From assembly GCF_041270065.1 (NCBI RefSeq), contig NZ_CP065958.1, positions 4,030,001 through 4,094,000 of the forward strand: a stretch of 64,000 bases of DNA, in the 5' to 3' direction. Every line of letters starts with the position of its first letter. Position 1 is the stretch's first letter. The translations under genes were made by a program, and so were the position numbers. This document shows positions 17,707-26,686 of the stretch, piece after piece. The DNA comes from Streptomyces fradiae (lineage in GTDB: Bacteria > Actinomycetota > Actinomycetes > Streptomycetales > Streptomycetaceae). Under the pieces are notes generated by a model. It had not been told where the DNA came from. It was given only the letters and a program-made list of their open reading frames with translations, and did no database searches.

Positions 17707-17776
17707 GGTACGGGAACGGGGCGGCCGCTTCGAGCGCGCGGAGGCGAACCGCGCGGGCCGCCCCGCTCCTCGTACC
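17707..17776. terminator. Bidirectional terminator between rhomboid-like and HAD genes
   Basis: The outer arms GGTACG and CGTACC and inner arms GGGGCGGCC (17718-17726) and GGCCGCCCC (17756-17764) make a long GC-rich stem in the space between convergent genes. Confidence 0.7.
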
Positions 17777-17789
17777 AGTGCCTAGAGCC

Positions 17790-18599
17790 TCATGCTCCGA
17801 GCAGCCGCTCCAGGACGACGGCGATGCCGTCCTCCTCGTTGGAGCCGGTGACCTCGTCGGCCACTGCCTTCAGCTGCTCGTGGGCGTTGGCCATGGCCAC
17901 GCCGCGGGCCGCCCAGCCGAACATCGGGATGTCGTTGGGCATGTCGCCGAAGGCGATCGTCTCCGCCGCCTTCACGCCGAGCCGGCGCGCGGCGAGCGAG
18001 AGCCCGGTCGCCTTGCTGAGCCCGAGCGGCACGATCTCCACGATGCCCGGACCGGCCATGACGACGTCGACCAGACCGCCGACGGTCTCCCGCGCGAGCC
18101 GGGTCAGCTCGTCGTCGCTCAGCACCGGGTGCTGGATGTAGAGCTTGGTGAGCGGCGCCGCCCACAGCGCGGCCGGGTCCTCGTACGGCACGTACGGCAG
18201 CGGCCCGCCCTGGGTCCGGTAGCGGGGGCCGATCAGGACCTCGCCCTCCAGGCCGTCGCGGCTGGCGGCCAGGGCCAGCGGCCCGGCCTCCGCCTCGATC
18301 TTGGAGAGCGCGAGCCCGGCGAGCTGCCGGTCGAGGGTCAGCGAGGTCAGCAGCCGGCGCTCGCCCGCGTGGTAGACCTGCGCGCCCTGCCCGCACACCG
18401 CGATCCCCTCGTAGCCGAGGTCGTCGAGGATGTGCCGGGTCCAGGGCACGGCCCGCCCGGTGACGACGATGTGCGCCGCGCCGGCCGCGGTCGCCGCGGC
18501 CAGTGCCTCGCGCGTCCGGTCCGAGACGGACTCGTCGGGCCGCAGCAGCGTCCCGTCGAGGTCCGTCGCGACCAGGCGGTAGGGGAAGCCGGTGCTCAC
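17790..18599 (-). CDS. HAD-superfamily (Cof-type) phosphatase
   Basis: A 269-residue protein; GTG 18599 overlaps the serS stop by GTGA. Motif I is ATDLDGTLL (nucleophile Asp), motif II VVTGR, the motif III Lys is in LSKATGL, and motif IV is [11 protein letters not shown]. The cap between motifs II and III is of the Cof/IIB type that dephosphorylates sugar phosphates or phospho-metabolites. It is translationally coupled to serS, a conserved arrangement in Streptomyces as far as I recall; the functional reason is unknown. Confidence 0.92.
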   Translation of the reverse strand: MSTGFPYRLVATDLDGTLLRPDESVSDRTREALAAATAAGAAHIVVTGRAVPWTRHILDDLGYEGIAVCGQGAQVYHAGERRLLTSLTLDRQLAGLALSKIEAEAGPLALAASRDGLEGEVLIGPRYRTQGGPLPYVPYEDPAALWAAPLTKLYIQHPVLSDDELTRLARETVGGLVDVVMAGPGIVEIVPLGLSKATGLSLAARRLGVKAAETIAFGDMPNDIPMFGWAARGVAMANAHEQLKAVADEVTGSNEEDGIAVVLERLLGA

Positions 18600-19885
18600 T
18601 TGGAGATCGGCTCCAGGACCTCGCGCCCGCCGAGGTAGGGGCGCAGGATCTCGGGCACCCGCACCGAGCCGTCGGCCAGCTGGTGGTTCTCCAGGATCGC
18701 CACGATGGTGCGCGGGACGGCGCACAGCGTGCCGTTCAGGGTGGCCAGCGGCTGTACGACCTTCTTGCCGTCCTTGTCGTCGCGCATGCGGACGGAGAGG
18801 CGGCGGGCCTGGAAGCCGTCGCAGTTGGAGGCCGAGGTCAGCTCGCGGTACTTGCCCTGGGTCGGGATCCACGCCTCGCAGTCGAACTTGCGGGAGGCGG
18901 AGGCGCCCAGGTCGCCGGTGGCGACGTCGATCACCTGGAACGGCAGCTCCAGGGCGGTCAGCCACTGCTTCTCCCAGTCGAGCAGCCGCTTGTGCTCGGC
19001 CTCGGCGTCGTCCGGTGCGACGTACGAGAACATCTCGACCTTGTCGAACTGGTGGACGCGGAAGATGCCGCGGGTGTCCTTGCCGTACGTGCCGGCCTCG
19101 CGGCGGAAGCACGGCGAGAAGCCGGCGTACCGCAGGGGCAGCTTGTCGGCCTCGATGATCTCGTCCATGTGGTACGCGGCGAGCGGGACCTCGGAGGTGC
19201 CGACCAGGTAGAAGTCGTCCTTCTCCAGGTGGTACACGTTCTCCGCGGCCTGGCCGAGGAAGCCGGTGCCCTCCATGGCGCGCGGGCGGACCAGGGCCGG
19301 GGTGAGCATCGGGGTGAAGCCGGCCTCGGTGGCCTGCGCGATCGCCGCGTTGACCAGGGCGAGCTCGAGCAGGGCGCCGACGCCGGTCAGGTAGTAGAAG
19401 CGCGAGCCGGAGACCTTGGCGCCGCGCTCGACGTCGATGGCGCCGAGCGCCTCGCCGAGCTCCAGGTGGTCCTTGGGCTCGAAGCCCTCGGCCGCGAAGT
19501 CGCGGATGGTGCCGTGGGTCTCGAGGACGACGAAGTCCTCCTCGCCGCCGACCGGGACGTCCTGGTGGACGATGTTGCCGAGCTGGAGCAGCAGCGCGCG
19601 GGCCGACTCGTCGGCCTCGTTCTGCTCGGCCTCCGCGGCCTTCACGTCGACCTTGAGCTGTTCCGCCTTCTGCAGCAGCTCGGCGCGTTCCTCCGGGGAG
19701 GCCTTGGGGATCAGCTTGCCGAGCGCCTTCTGCTCGGAGCGGAGTTCGTCGAAGCGGACGCCGGACGACCTGCGCCGCTCATCGGCGGAGAGCAGGGCGT
19801 CGACGAGGCCGACGTCCTCTCCACGGGCGCGCTGGGAGGCGCGAACACGGTCGGGGTCCTCACGGAGCAGGCGAAGGTCAATCAC
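18596..19885 (-). CDS. serS: Seryl-tRNA synthetase
   Basis: A 429-residue class II synthetase; GTG 19885 with GGTGGG just upstream. The N-terminal coiled-coil arm that grips the long variable arm of tRNA-Ser spans res. ~30-110. Motif 2 is seen as [16 protein letters not shown] and motif 3 near the end as [17 protein letters not shown]. It charges serine onto tRNA-Ser; one substrate gene, tRNA-Ser(TGA), is in this same window at 52344. A candidate -10 (TATATC on the minus strand, 19929-19924) lies about 40 bases upstream. No T-box elements were seen. Confidence 0.97.
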   Translation of the reverse strand: MIDLRLLREDPDRVRASQRARGEDVGLVDALLSADERRRSSGVRFDELRSEQKALGKLIPKASPEERAELLQKAEQLKVDVKAAEAEQNEADESARALLLQLGNIVHQDVPVGGEEDFVVLETHGTIRDFAAEGFEPKDHLELGEALGAIDVERGAKVSGSRFYYLTGVGALLELALVNAAIAQATEAGFTPMLTPALVRPRAMEGTGFLGQAAENVYHLEKDDFYLVGTSEVPLAAYHMDEIIEADKLPLRYAGFSPCFRREAGTYGKDTRGIFRVHQFDKVEMFSYVAPDDAEAEHKRLLDWEKQWLTALELPFQVIDVATGDLGASASRKFDCEAWIPTQGKYRELTSASNCDGFQARRLSVRMRDDKDGKKVVQPLATLNGTLCAVPRTIVAILENHQLADGSVRVPEILRPYLGGREVLEPISK

Positions 19886-20037
19886 CCCACCAGGCTACCG
19901 GTGCGGCCGGGAGCGCCCTACCCGATATAGGTTTGCGTGTCGCTTTGCCCGAATTGCTTTGTTTTCCGGTGAATTCCCCATTCGCAGTTCATTGGGGTTC
20001 TCCGGGGTTCTCCGGAGTTCTGCACAGCGAGGGTGAC

Positions 20038-20230
20038 TTATCCACAGGCTGTGCGAAAGATCTGTGGACGAGCGCCGCCCGTCGATCTTCACGGCATTTT
20101 CCCACTCCTTCGAGTGGGAATTGCTCGCTCCAAAGTGTGGGGCCCCGGACCTGGGGTGACGACGATTTGTCGACCCGTGTGCGCGGCCTTGTCGACTTGT
20201 CCCCAGGCCTCGGCTCGACCCTGTGGATAA
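20038..20230. other. DnaA-box cluster between pheA and serS
   Basis: The 359-base gap between serS and pheA contains TTATCCACA (20038-20046), TGTGGACGA (20063-20071, one mismatch on the minus strand), TTGTCCCCA (20197-20205, one mismatch) and TGTGGATAA (20222-20230, exact on the minus strand). Two looser TTGTCGAC sites lie at 20167 and 20189. A hairpin CCCACTC-CTTC-GAGTGGG is at 20101-20118. Two exact and two near-exact boxes in 193 bases of 70 % GC DNA is far above chance. In Streptomyces coelicolor, clusters of high-affinity DnaA boxes outside oriC titrate DnaA and limit initiation; this may be the counterpart. Confidence 0.6.
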
Positions 20231-20244
20231 CTCAGGCCGGTGGC

Positions 20245-21180
20245 TCAGGCCCGGCCGTCCTGGGCGCGGGCCAGCCAGTCGGAGGCCTCGGTGAACTCGC
20301 TGTCCGTCGTCCCGCGCCGCAGCGGCCGGACGTCCTCCACCGCCACCCCCGCGCGCGGATACGAGCCGAGGAACCGCACCTTCGGGCAGATCCGCTTCAG
20401 GCCCATCAGCGCCTCGCCGACCCGCCGGTCCGCGATATGGCCCTCCGCGTCGACGGCGAAGCAGTAGTTGCCGATGCCCGCGCCGGTCGGCCGCGACTGG
20501 ATCAGCATCAGGTTCACCCCGCGCACCGCGAATTCCTGGAGGAGTTCGAGCAGCGCACCCGGGTGGTCGTCGCCGAGCCACAGCACCACCGAGGTCTTGT
20601 CCGCGCCGGTCGGTGCCGCCGGCCGGGCCGGCCGGCCCACGAGCACGAAACGCGTCTCCGCGTTCTCGGCGTCGTGGATCTCGCTGACCAGCGGTTCGAG
20701 ACCGTACGTCGCCGCCGCGAACTCGCCCGCGAAGGCCGCGTCGAAACGGCCCTCCTGGACCAGCCGGGCGCCGTCCGCGTTGGACGCGGCCGACTCCCAC
20801 AGTGCGTCCGGCAGATGGGCCCGCAGCCAGTTCCGCACCTGCGGCTGCGCCACCGGGTGACCGGTGACGGTCTTGATCTCCGACAGCTTCGTCCCGGGCC
20901 GTACGAGCAGGGCGAAGGCGATCGGGAGCAGCACCTCGCGGTAGATCATCAGCGGCTCGCCGGAGGCCAGCTCGTCGAGGGTCGCGGTCACCCCGCCCTC
21001 GACCGAGTTCTCGATCGGCACGAGCGCGGCGGCGGCGTCGCCGTTGCGCACGGCGTCCAGGGCGGCCGGCACCGAGACCATCGGGACGAGCTCCCGCGTC
21101 GCGGCCTCGGGCAGCGTACGCAGCGCGGCCTCCGTGAAAGTGCCTTCGGGACCGAGATACGTATACCGGTTGGCGGACAT
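20245..21180 (-). CDS. pheA: Prephenate dehydratase
   Basis: A 311-residue monofunctional enzyme (ATG 21180) converting prephenate to phenylpyruvate in phenylalanine synthesis. The catalytic domain starts RYTYLGPEGTFTEAALRTL and has LVPIENSVEGGV and the conserved Thr-Arg-Phe motif AETRFVLVG. The ACT regulatory domain (res. ~200-280) has HPGALLELLQEFAVRGVNL and the Phe-binding ESRP-like IQSRPTGAGIGNYCF. No chorismate mutase domain is attached, as usual in actinobacteria. Feedback inhibition by Phe through ACT is expected from the family. Confidence 0.96.
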   Translation of the reverse strand: MSANRYTYLGPEGTFTEAALRTLPEAATRELVPMVSVPAALDAVRNGDAAAALVPIENSVEGGVTATLDELASGEPLMIYREVLLPIAFALLVRPGTKLSEIKTVTGHPVAQPQVRNWLRAHLPDALWESAASNADGARLVQEGRFDAAFAGEFAAATYGLEPLVSEIHDAENAETRFVLVGRPARPAAPTGADKTSVVLWLGDDHPGALLELLQEFAVRGVNLMLIQSRPTGAGIGNYCFAVDAEGHIADRRVGEALMGLKRICPKVRFLGSYPRAGVAVEDVRPLRRGTTDSEFTEASDWLARAQDGRA

Positions 21181-21271
21181 ACGGTCACCCTAATGGAGGG
21201 CCCGGAGCCGGCGGGTTCGCTACGACGCACCGAGCGGGCCCGCCACGACTCCGGGAGAGGTACTAGGCGCG

Positions 21272-22549
21272 CTACGCCTCAAGCAGGCGCTGCCCCACGT
21301 ACTCGCCCTCCGCCGGCCCGCCCGGCACCGCGAACAGACCGCTCGCCTCGTGCCGCAGGAACGGCGACAGCGCGTCGCCCCGGTCCAGCTTGCGCTGCAC
21401 GGGCACGAAGCCGCGCAGCGGATCGGCCTGCCAGCAGACGAAGAGCAGCCCGGCGTCCGGTGTGCCGTCCGCCGCGATCCCGTCGTGGAAGGAGAACGGC
21501 CGGCGCAGCATCGCCGCCCCGCCGTTCTGTTCGGGGGCGGAGATCCGGGCATGGGCGTTGTCGGGGATGACGGTCTTGCCGTCCGGACCCATCTTGTTCA
21601 GGTCGAGCGGAGTCGTCTCGGTCCCGCCGGACAGCGGCGCGCCGTCCGACTTCCGCCGCCCGATCACCTTCTCCTGCTTGTCCAGGGACAGCCGCTCCCA
21701 GTCGTCGAGCAGCATCCGGATCCGCCGGACGACCGCGTACGAGCCGCCCGCCATCCAGTCCTGGGCACCGGTCGCGCCCTGCGGCACGAAGATCCGCTTG
21801 TCGAAGTCGGGGTCGGCCGGCTTGGGGTTGTTGGTGCCGTCGACCTGGCCCATCAGATTGCGGGCGGTCATCGGTCGGGCGGTGGCGCCGGCCGAGCGGT
21901 TGAAGCCGTTCATCTGCCAGCGCACCCGGGCCGCCTCGCCCGCGTCCTTCTGGAGCGCGCGCAGCGCGTGGAAGGCGACCAGCGCGTCGTCCGCGCCGAT
22001 CTGCACCCACAGATCGCCCTCCGAACGCTTCGGGTCGAGCGCGTCCGAGGAGAAGGCGGGCAGCGGATCGAGCTGGCCGGGGCGGCGCGCGGCGAGACCG
22101 GTGCGGTCGAAGAAGGTGCGGCCCAAGCCGAAGGTCACCGTCAGGGAGGACGGGCCCGCGTCGAGGGCGATCCCGGTGTCGGCGGCCCCGCTCGCCGTCC
22201 GGCCCGCCATCAGCGCCTTCGCCGTGGCCGACCAGCGGCGGAGCAGCGCGGCGGCCTCCTTGCGGCCCGCGCCCGGCGCGAGGTCGAAGGCGACCAGATG
22301 GCCCCGGGACTGAAGCGGAGTGGTGATCCCCGCTTGATGTTTCCCGTGAAACATCACCTCGGTCGCACCGACCGTGCTGAGCGCCGTCGAACCGCCGGAG
22401 CCGGCCTTGCCGGTCTCGGAACCGTCCCCGGACACCGCCGCGGAGATGCCGGCACCGCCGGCCGCGCCGATCACCAGTCCGGCGGCGCCGGCCGCGCCCA
22501 CGGTGCCGAGCACCCGTCGGCGGGAGATCTCAAGGTTGTTGTCGCTCAC
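21272..22549 (-). CDS. efeB: Tat-exported Dyp-type peroxidase / deferrochelatase
   Basis: A 425-residue protein; GTG 22549 lies five bases after the CopC-CopD stop. A twin-arginine signal is clear (SRRRVLGTVGAAGAAGLVI). The family motif GXXDG is GQVDGTNNP, the probable haem ligand His lies in DNAHARI, and RRPFSFHDG follows. EfeB proteins bind haem outside the membrane and act as peroxidases; iron release from haem is debated. EfeU/EfeO are absent here; instead the gene ends a copper-handling operon, suggesting a role in envelope oxidative or metal stress. The gene contains a parS-like site (22338-22353). Confidence 0.92.
   Translation of the reverse strand: MSDNNLEISRRRVLGTVGAAGAAGLVIGAAGGAGISAAVSGDGSETGKAGSGGSTALSTVGATEVMFHGKHQAGITTPLQSRGHLVAFDLAPGAGRKEAAALLRRWSATAKALMAGRTASGAADTGIALDAGPSSLTVTFGLGRTFFDRTGLAARRPGQLDPLPAFSSDALDPKRSEGDLWVQIGADDALVAFHALRALQKDAGEAARVRWQMNGFNRSAGATARPMTARNLMGQVDGTNNPKPADPDFDKRIFVPQGATGAQDWMAGGSYAVVRRIRMLLDDWERLSLDKQEKVIGRRKSDGAPLSGGTETTPLDLNKMGPDGKTVIPDNAHARISAPEQNGGAAMLRRPFSFHDGIAADGTPDAGLLFVCWQADPLRGFVPVQRKLDRGDALSPFLRHEASGLFAVPGGPAEGEYVGQRLLEA
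22338..22353. other. parS-like ParB binding site
   Basis: TGTTTCCCGTGAAACA differs at one position from the parS consensus TGTTTCACGTGAAACA. It is embedded in a longer dyad GATGTTTC/GAAACATC. In Streptomyces most parS sites cluster around oriC. Confidence 0.7.
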
Positions 22550-22554
22550 GGGGC

Positions 22555-24528
22555 TCAGCCGATCTTCACGTTCTTCTCGATGGTGGTCTGGTCGATCTCG
22601 GAGGTACGGACGGTGACCTGCATCAGCCACTCGCCCGCCATCGGCAGCTGGACGCCGCTCGCCGTCCAGTGTCCGGTCTGGATGCGGTCGGGCAGCACCG
22701 GCAGCGGGCCGATGTCCTTCGCCTTGAGGGTGAAGGAGACCTTCACCTCGGGCACGTCGAGCGCCCGGCCGTTGGGCCGCAGCACATAGATGTGCAGCGC
22801 GTTGGCGCCCGTACGACCGGGGTCCAGGGTGAGCTGGACGGTGCCCTTGCCGTCCACGCCGCCGGTGTCGAAGGGCAGCCGGACGTCGACGGGACGGTTG
22901 GGCACCGCGGCGGCGCCCGCGGTCGCGCGGCCCCGGCCGGCTTCCTCCTCGGTACGGGCGGGCTCGGTGGAGGTGAGCACGGTCGTCACCGCGAGCAGGA
23001 CGACGGCCACGGCGGCCTCGGTGAGCACCGAGCGGCGCAGCCCGGCCCGCTCGGGGTCGGCGTCCCGCGCCTTCTTCCGCTGCGCGGTGGCGACGGCGGC
23101 CCGCTGCCGGGCGAGCTGCGCGGCCCGCTCGGGGTCGGCCTCCCGCTCGTCGGCCTCCGGCTCGGCGGCCACCTCTGCGGAGACCTCGTCCTCAGAGACC
23201 TCGTCCTCAGAGGTCGCCGCATCGGAGGTCGCCGCATCGGAGGTCTCCGCCCCCACCGGCCGCTCCGCGAGCCGCCGCACCCACCGCCGCGACACCCACC
23301 CGATGCCGACCAGGACGGCCACCAGGCCGACCTTGACCAGGAGCAGCTGTCCGTACCGGGTGTCGGTCAGGGCCGACCAGGTGCCGACCTGCCGCCAGGT
23401 CTGGTAGATGCCGGTGGCGGCGAGGACGACGACCGAGCCGAAGGCCAGGTTCGAGTAGCGCTCGACGGCGGACCGTTCGACCGACGGTGCCCGGTAGAGC
23501 GCGACGAGCAGGGCGGTGAGTCCGCCGAGCCAGGCGGCGACGGCCAGCAGGTGCAGGATGTCGACCGGCATCGCGATGCCCGGCTGGAGCCCGGTCGAGG
23601 CGTGCTCGGCCAGCGCCCACGTACCGGCGATGCCGGCCGCGACGACGGTGCCGCCGAGCGCGAGGCCGAAGGTGAGGTCCTTGTGCTCCTTCTCGTCGCG
23701 GCGCCGGGCGTAGGCGCCGAACAGCACGGCGACGAACAGCGCGGCGGCGCCGAGCAGCAGCAGCCGGGAGGAGAGCGCGGCGCCGGTCTTGGTCTCCAGG
23801 ACGGCCCGGAGCCCGCCCAGGTCGAAGACGTCGCCGAGCTTTCCGGTCTTGGTGTACGGGTGGCGGAGCAGCAGCAGCGCCAGGGTGGCCGCGGTCAGCG
23901 TGAGCCAGCCCCGGACCACGAGCCGCTGCACCGGGCGCACGGCGGCGCCGCGCGGCCAGCAGGCCAGGACGAAGGCCCCGCCGCCGACGAGGACGACGAA
24001 TCCGGCGTACGAGAGGTAGCGCGCGATGCCGTAGAGCGCGCCGACCAGGCCGCCGCCGACGGGGGTGTCGGGCAGGGCGACGGAGGTGGTGGAGGGGGCG
24101 CCGACGGAGAAGGTGAAGGCGCCGGAGACCGGGTGGCTGTCGGCGGAGACGGTCTGCCAGGCCACGGTGTAGGTGCCGTCGGGCAGTCCGGGCAGCAGGG
24201 CGACGCCGTAGCGGATGACCGAGCCGCTGCACAGGTTCTGTATCTCGCCGGTGTCGACCCGCTTCCCGGCCGGGTCGAGGACCCGGATGGAGTCGTCGCT
24301 CATGGCGACCTCCTCCGAGAAGGTCAGGTTGACCTCCTTGGGGGCGGTGGCGACCACCGCCCCGTCCTGCGGGTCGCTGCCGGTCAGCGCCGCGTGCGCG
24401 GACGCGGGGCCCGCGGCGGCGAGCACCGTGCCGAGCAGCGCGGCGGCGACGAGCAGCAGCCGGACGAGCCGGACGAGGGCGTGTCCCCGTCCGGGGGCCG
24501 GCCCGAGGCGCGGGGCGGTGGTTGTCAT
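22555..24528 (-). CDS. CopC-CopD fusion copper protein with C-terminal YtkA-like domain
   Basis: A 657-residue protein. Start chosen at ATG 24528, with GGGAG about nine bases upstream; a GTG at 24540 is the alternative. After a signal peptide (GPASAHAALTGSDP, with the mature N-terminal His that binds Cu(II)) comes a CopC domain ending ADSHPVSGAFTFSVG. CopD follows with about eight membrane helices (for example LLLLGAAALFVAVLFGAYA, ILHLLAVAAWLGGLTALLVAL), a charged cytoplasmic stretch (res. ~420-500), one more helix and an extracellular YtkA-like beta domain. It is thought to bring copper across the membrane. Operon neighbours are PCuAC, SCO1 and YcnI. Confidence 0.9.
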   Translation of the reverse strand: MTTTAPRLGPAPGRGHALVRLVRLLLVAAALLGTVLAAAGPASAHAALTGSDPQDGAVVATAPKEVNLTFSEEVAMSDDSIRVLDPAGKRVDTGEIQNLCSGSVIRYGVALLPGLPDGTYTVAWQTVSADSHPVSGAFTFSVGAPSTTSVALPDTPVGGGLVGALYGIARYLSYAGFVVLVGGGAFVLACWPRGAAVRPVQRLVVRGWLTLTAATLALLLLRHPYTKTGKLGDVFDLGGLRAVLETKTGAALSSRLLLLGAAALFVAVLFGAYARRRDEKEHKDLTFGLALGGTVVAAGIAGTWALAEHASTGLQPGIAMPVDILHLLAVAAWLGGLTALLVALYRAPSVERSAVERYSNLAFGSVVVLAATGIYQTWRQVGTWSALTDTRYGQLLLVKVGLVAVLVGIGWVSRRWVRRLAERPVGAETSDAATSDAATSEDEVSEDEVSAEVAAEPEADEREADPERAAQLARQRAAVATAQRKKARDADPERAGLRRSVLTEAAVAVVLLAVTTVLTSTEPARTEEEAGRGRATAGAAAVPNRPVDVRLPFDTGGVDGKGTVQLTLDPGRTGANALHIYVLRPNGRALDVPEVKVSFTLKAKDIGPLPVLPDRIQTGHWTASGVQLPMAGEWLMQVTVRTSEIDQTTIEKNVKIG

Positions 24529-24553
24529 CGTGTGTGTCACTCCCTCAAAGAGC

Positions 24554-25006
24554 TCAGTGCTGCTTGGGGTTGTGGTTGGGCGCCTCGACGGGAAGCGTGA
24601 CCTTGATGGGGTCGGACTTCTCGAAGTGGAGCTCGATGTCGACCTTCTCGCCCTGCTTGGGCTGCTTCTTCAGCTCCATGAACATGATGTGGCTGCCGCC
24701 GCGTTCGAGCTTCAGTTCGCCGTTCGCCGGGATGTCGAAGGACGTCACCTGCTGCATCTTCTGGTTCTTGGTCTCGTGGATCGTGATGTCGTCCGAGAGA
24801 CCGCTGGTGACGGAGGTGAGCTTGTCGGCCGTGCCGCTGCTGTTGGTGATGGTGAGGAAGCCGCCGGCCATGTCCATCACCGGCTGGGGCATGAACGCGC
24901 CGCTCACCTTCAGCTCGGGCTTGTCGCTGTCGGACGAGCACCCGGTCAGCGCGAGCGCGGCGGCGAGCGCCACGGCGGCGGACAGGGCGGTGGTGCGGCG
25001 GTTCAC
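24554..25006 (-). CDS. PCuAC-type periplasmic copper chaperone (lipoprotein)
   Basis: A 150-residue lipoprotein; GTG 25006 overlaps the SCO1 stop. The lipobox is LALTGC (Cys ~23). The Cu(I) site of the PCuAC family, H(M)x10Mx21HxM, is represented by IHETKNQKMQQV and SHIMFME. PCuAC hands Cu(I) to the CuA centre of cytochrome c oxidase, usually with SCO1, its overlapping neighbour. The C-terminus is His/Asn-rich (NHNPKQH). Confidence 0.9.
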   Translation of the reverse strand: MNRRTTALSAAVALAAALALTGCSSDSDKPELKVSGAFMPQPVMDMAGGFLTITNSSGTADKLTSVTSGLSDDITIHETKNQKMQQVTSFDIPANGELKLERGGSHIMFMELKKQPKQGEKVDIELHFEKSDPIKVTLPVEAPNHNPKQH

Positions 25007-25761
25007 GGGTTCTCCCCCTTGATGAGCTTCGGCAGATCGGCGGCGTACTGGTCGGACGTGGTGTCCTCGCCGTAGAGCACATAGCCCTGGTCGGTGGTCG
25101 GCGAGAACGCGATCACCTGGGCGCCGTGCATGGAGACGACGGAGCCGTCCTTCTCCTTCTGGGGCGGGTCGATGCCGATGCCGATGGAACGGGCCCCGGC
25201 CTGGATGGCCGAGAAGTCGCCGGTGAGTCCGGTGAAGGACGGGTCGCCGGCGGCGGGCAGCCACTTGCCGAGCTCGGCGGCGGTGTCCCGCTCCGGGTCG
25301 GTGGTGACGAAGACGACCTGGAGCTTGTCCTGGTCGGCCTTGGGGAGCGCCTTGCGGGCGATGGCGATGTTGCTCATCGTCAGCGGGCAGACGTCCGGGC
25401 AGTGGGTGTAGCCGAAGTAGAGCAGGGTCGGCTTGCCCTTGGTGCGCTCGCGCAGGTCGTACTTCTCGCCCTTGCTGTCGGTCAGGACCAGGTCGGGCTT
25501 GCTGAAGGGCCGGTCCAGGACGGTGGCGGCCTTGGTGTTGTCGGAGCCGCCGGAGACCTCGGCGACCGGGCTGCTGCCGGTGCCGGCCTTCGGGTCGTCG
25601 CCACCGCCGAGGCCCACGGCCGCGGTGACGCCGATGGCGGCGACGATCGCGGCCGCGGAGATGATCAGCGGGGCCCGGCGGCCGGGGCGGCCACCGTCCT
25701 TCGCGGCGGAGTTCTTCTCGGAGTTCTTCTCGGAAGTCGTGTCGGACTTGGTGTCGGACAT
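25003..25761 (-). CDS. SCO1/SenC-family copper metallochaperone
   Basis: A 252-residue membrane-anchored thioredoxin-fold protein. One N-terminal helix (PLIISAAAIVAAIGVTAAVGL) follows a charged Lys/Glu/Ser-rich start containing repeated SEKN. The copper site CxxxC is THCPDVCPL with the distal His in MHGAQ. It works in assembly of the CuA site of cytochrome oxidase together with PCuAC. It is coupled by overlap to PCuAC and follows the YcnI gene by 29 bases. Confidence 0.93.
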   Translation of the reverse strand: MSDTKSDTTSEKNSEKNSAAKDGGRPGRRAPLIISAAAIVAAIGVTAAVGLGGGDDPKAGTGSSPVAEVSGGSDNTKAATVLDRPFSKPDLVLTDSKGEKYDLRERTKGKPTLLYFGYTHCPDVCPLTMSNIAIARKALPKADQDKLQVVFVTTDPERDTAAELGKWLPAAGDPSFTGLTGDFSAIQAGARSIGIGIDPPQKEKDGSVVSMHGAQVIAFSPTTDQGYVLYGEDTTSDQYAADLPKLIKGENP

Positions 25762-25790
25762 GCTGATTCTTTCCGTGAGGGTGACGGCCG

Positions 25791-26546
25791 TCAGGCCGAG
25801 CGGCGGCGCCCGGCCAGGACGCCGAAGGCGATTCCGGCGATGCCCACGAGGATGCCGACCACGCCGAGCACGCGCGCCGCGGTGTCGGTCGTGTCGGCGG
25901 CGGCCTCGTGCGCGCCGTCCTTGGTGTCGTGGCCGGCCTTGTCGTCGGCCTTGTCCGCGGCCGCACCGCCGTGGTGGTCGTCGGACGCGGCGGACAGCTT
26001 CAGGACCGGCGCCGGGCTCTCGGGCTCGGCGGCGCCCTCCTTGGGCTCCTCGATCCAGCGCACGACCTCGTTGTTGTCGTAGGTCTGGATCGCCTTGAGC
26101 ACGAGCGAGTCGGTGTCCTCGGGCAGCTGCCCGAGGGAGAGCGGGAACTGCTGGAACTGGCCCGGTCCGATCTTCGAGCCGTCGGCGGTCCAGGTGACCT
26201 TGGCGACCGCCTGGTCGATCTTCTTGCCGTGCAGCTCCAGCGGCTTGGCCAGCTTGGCCTTGGTGACTTCGACCTTCCAGCCGGGCACCGGCTGCGGCAT
26301 TACGGACGCCAGCGGGTGGTCGGTCGGGAAGTTGACCTCGACCTTGACGGTGGAGGCGTTGTCGCGCTCGTTCGGCACCTTCACGTTGACGGTCGCGTAA
26401 CCGCCCTTGGCCGCCTGGCCCACGGGCTGCACGCTCACGTGCGCGGAGGCGGTGCCGGCGAGCAGCAGGACGGAGGAGGCGGCGACCCCGCCGGCGACGG
26501 CGGCACGGGCGAGGAAGGTCCGGGAGAAGGTACGGGAAACGCTCAT
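25791..26546 (-). CDS. YcnI-family copper-binding protein (DUF1775)
   Basis: A 251-residue protein; ATG 26546 has GGAGAG upstream (ATG 26567 also possible). A signal peptide ends GTASAHVSVQP, leaving the N-terminal His that, with a Trp-brace motif (PGWKVEV), binds Cu(II) in YcnI. The DUF1775 beta domain is at res. ~40-170. A His/Asp-rich linker (DDHHGGAAADKADDKAGHD) leads to one C-terminal membrane helix and an Arg-rich anchor. It is the first gene of the copper operon that ends with efeB. Confidence 0.92.
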   Translation of the reverse strand: MSVSRTFSRTFLARAAVAGGVAASSVLLLAGTASAHVSVQPVGQAAKGGYATVNVKVPNERDNASTVKVEVNFPTDHPLASVMPQPVPGWKVEVTKAKLAKPLELHGKKIDQAVAKVTWTADGSKIGPGQFQQFPLSLGQLPEDTDSLVLKAIQTYDNNEVVRWIEEPKEGAAEPESPAPVLKLSAASDDHHGGAAADKADDKAGHDTKDGAHEAAADTTDTAARVLGVVGILVGIAGIAFGVLAGRRRSA

Positions 26547-26614
26547 GACGGAGACTCTCCAGCTCATGGGAGGTACCTCTCGGAAGAGGAGAGGTACGAA
26601 GACAGGTGGGTGCG

Positions 26615-26634
26615 GTCCGCGCACACGCGCGGAC
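26615..26634. terminator. Hairpin between the 26687 membrane gene and YcnI
   Basis: GTCCGCGC-ACAC-GCGCGGAC is a perfect 8-bp stem with a four-base loop. It is placed after the upstream minus-strand gene and before the YcnI promoter region, so it could end the first transcript. Confidence 0.45.
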
Positions 26635-26686
26635 GCTGCGGACCCGCCCCCCCCGAGGTCTCTCGATGTGGCTGGAGCGGTCCGCG

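Noticed and set aside
19886..20244. T-box leader in front of serS
   Set aside because: No T-box sequence, specifier stem or antiterminator/anti-SD element was seen; the gap is explained better by the promoter and DnaA boxes.
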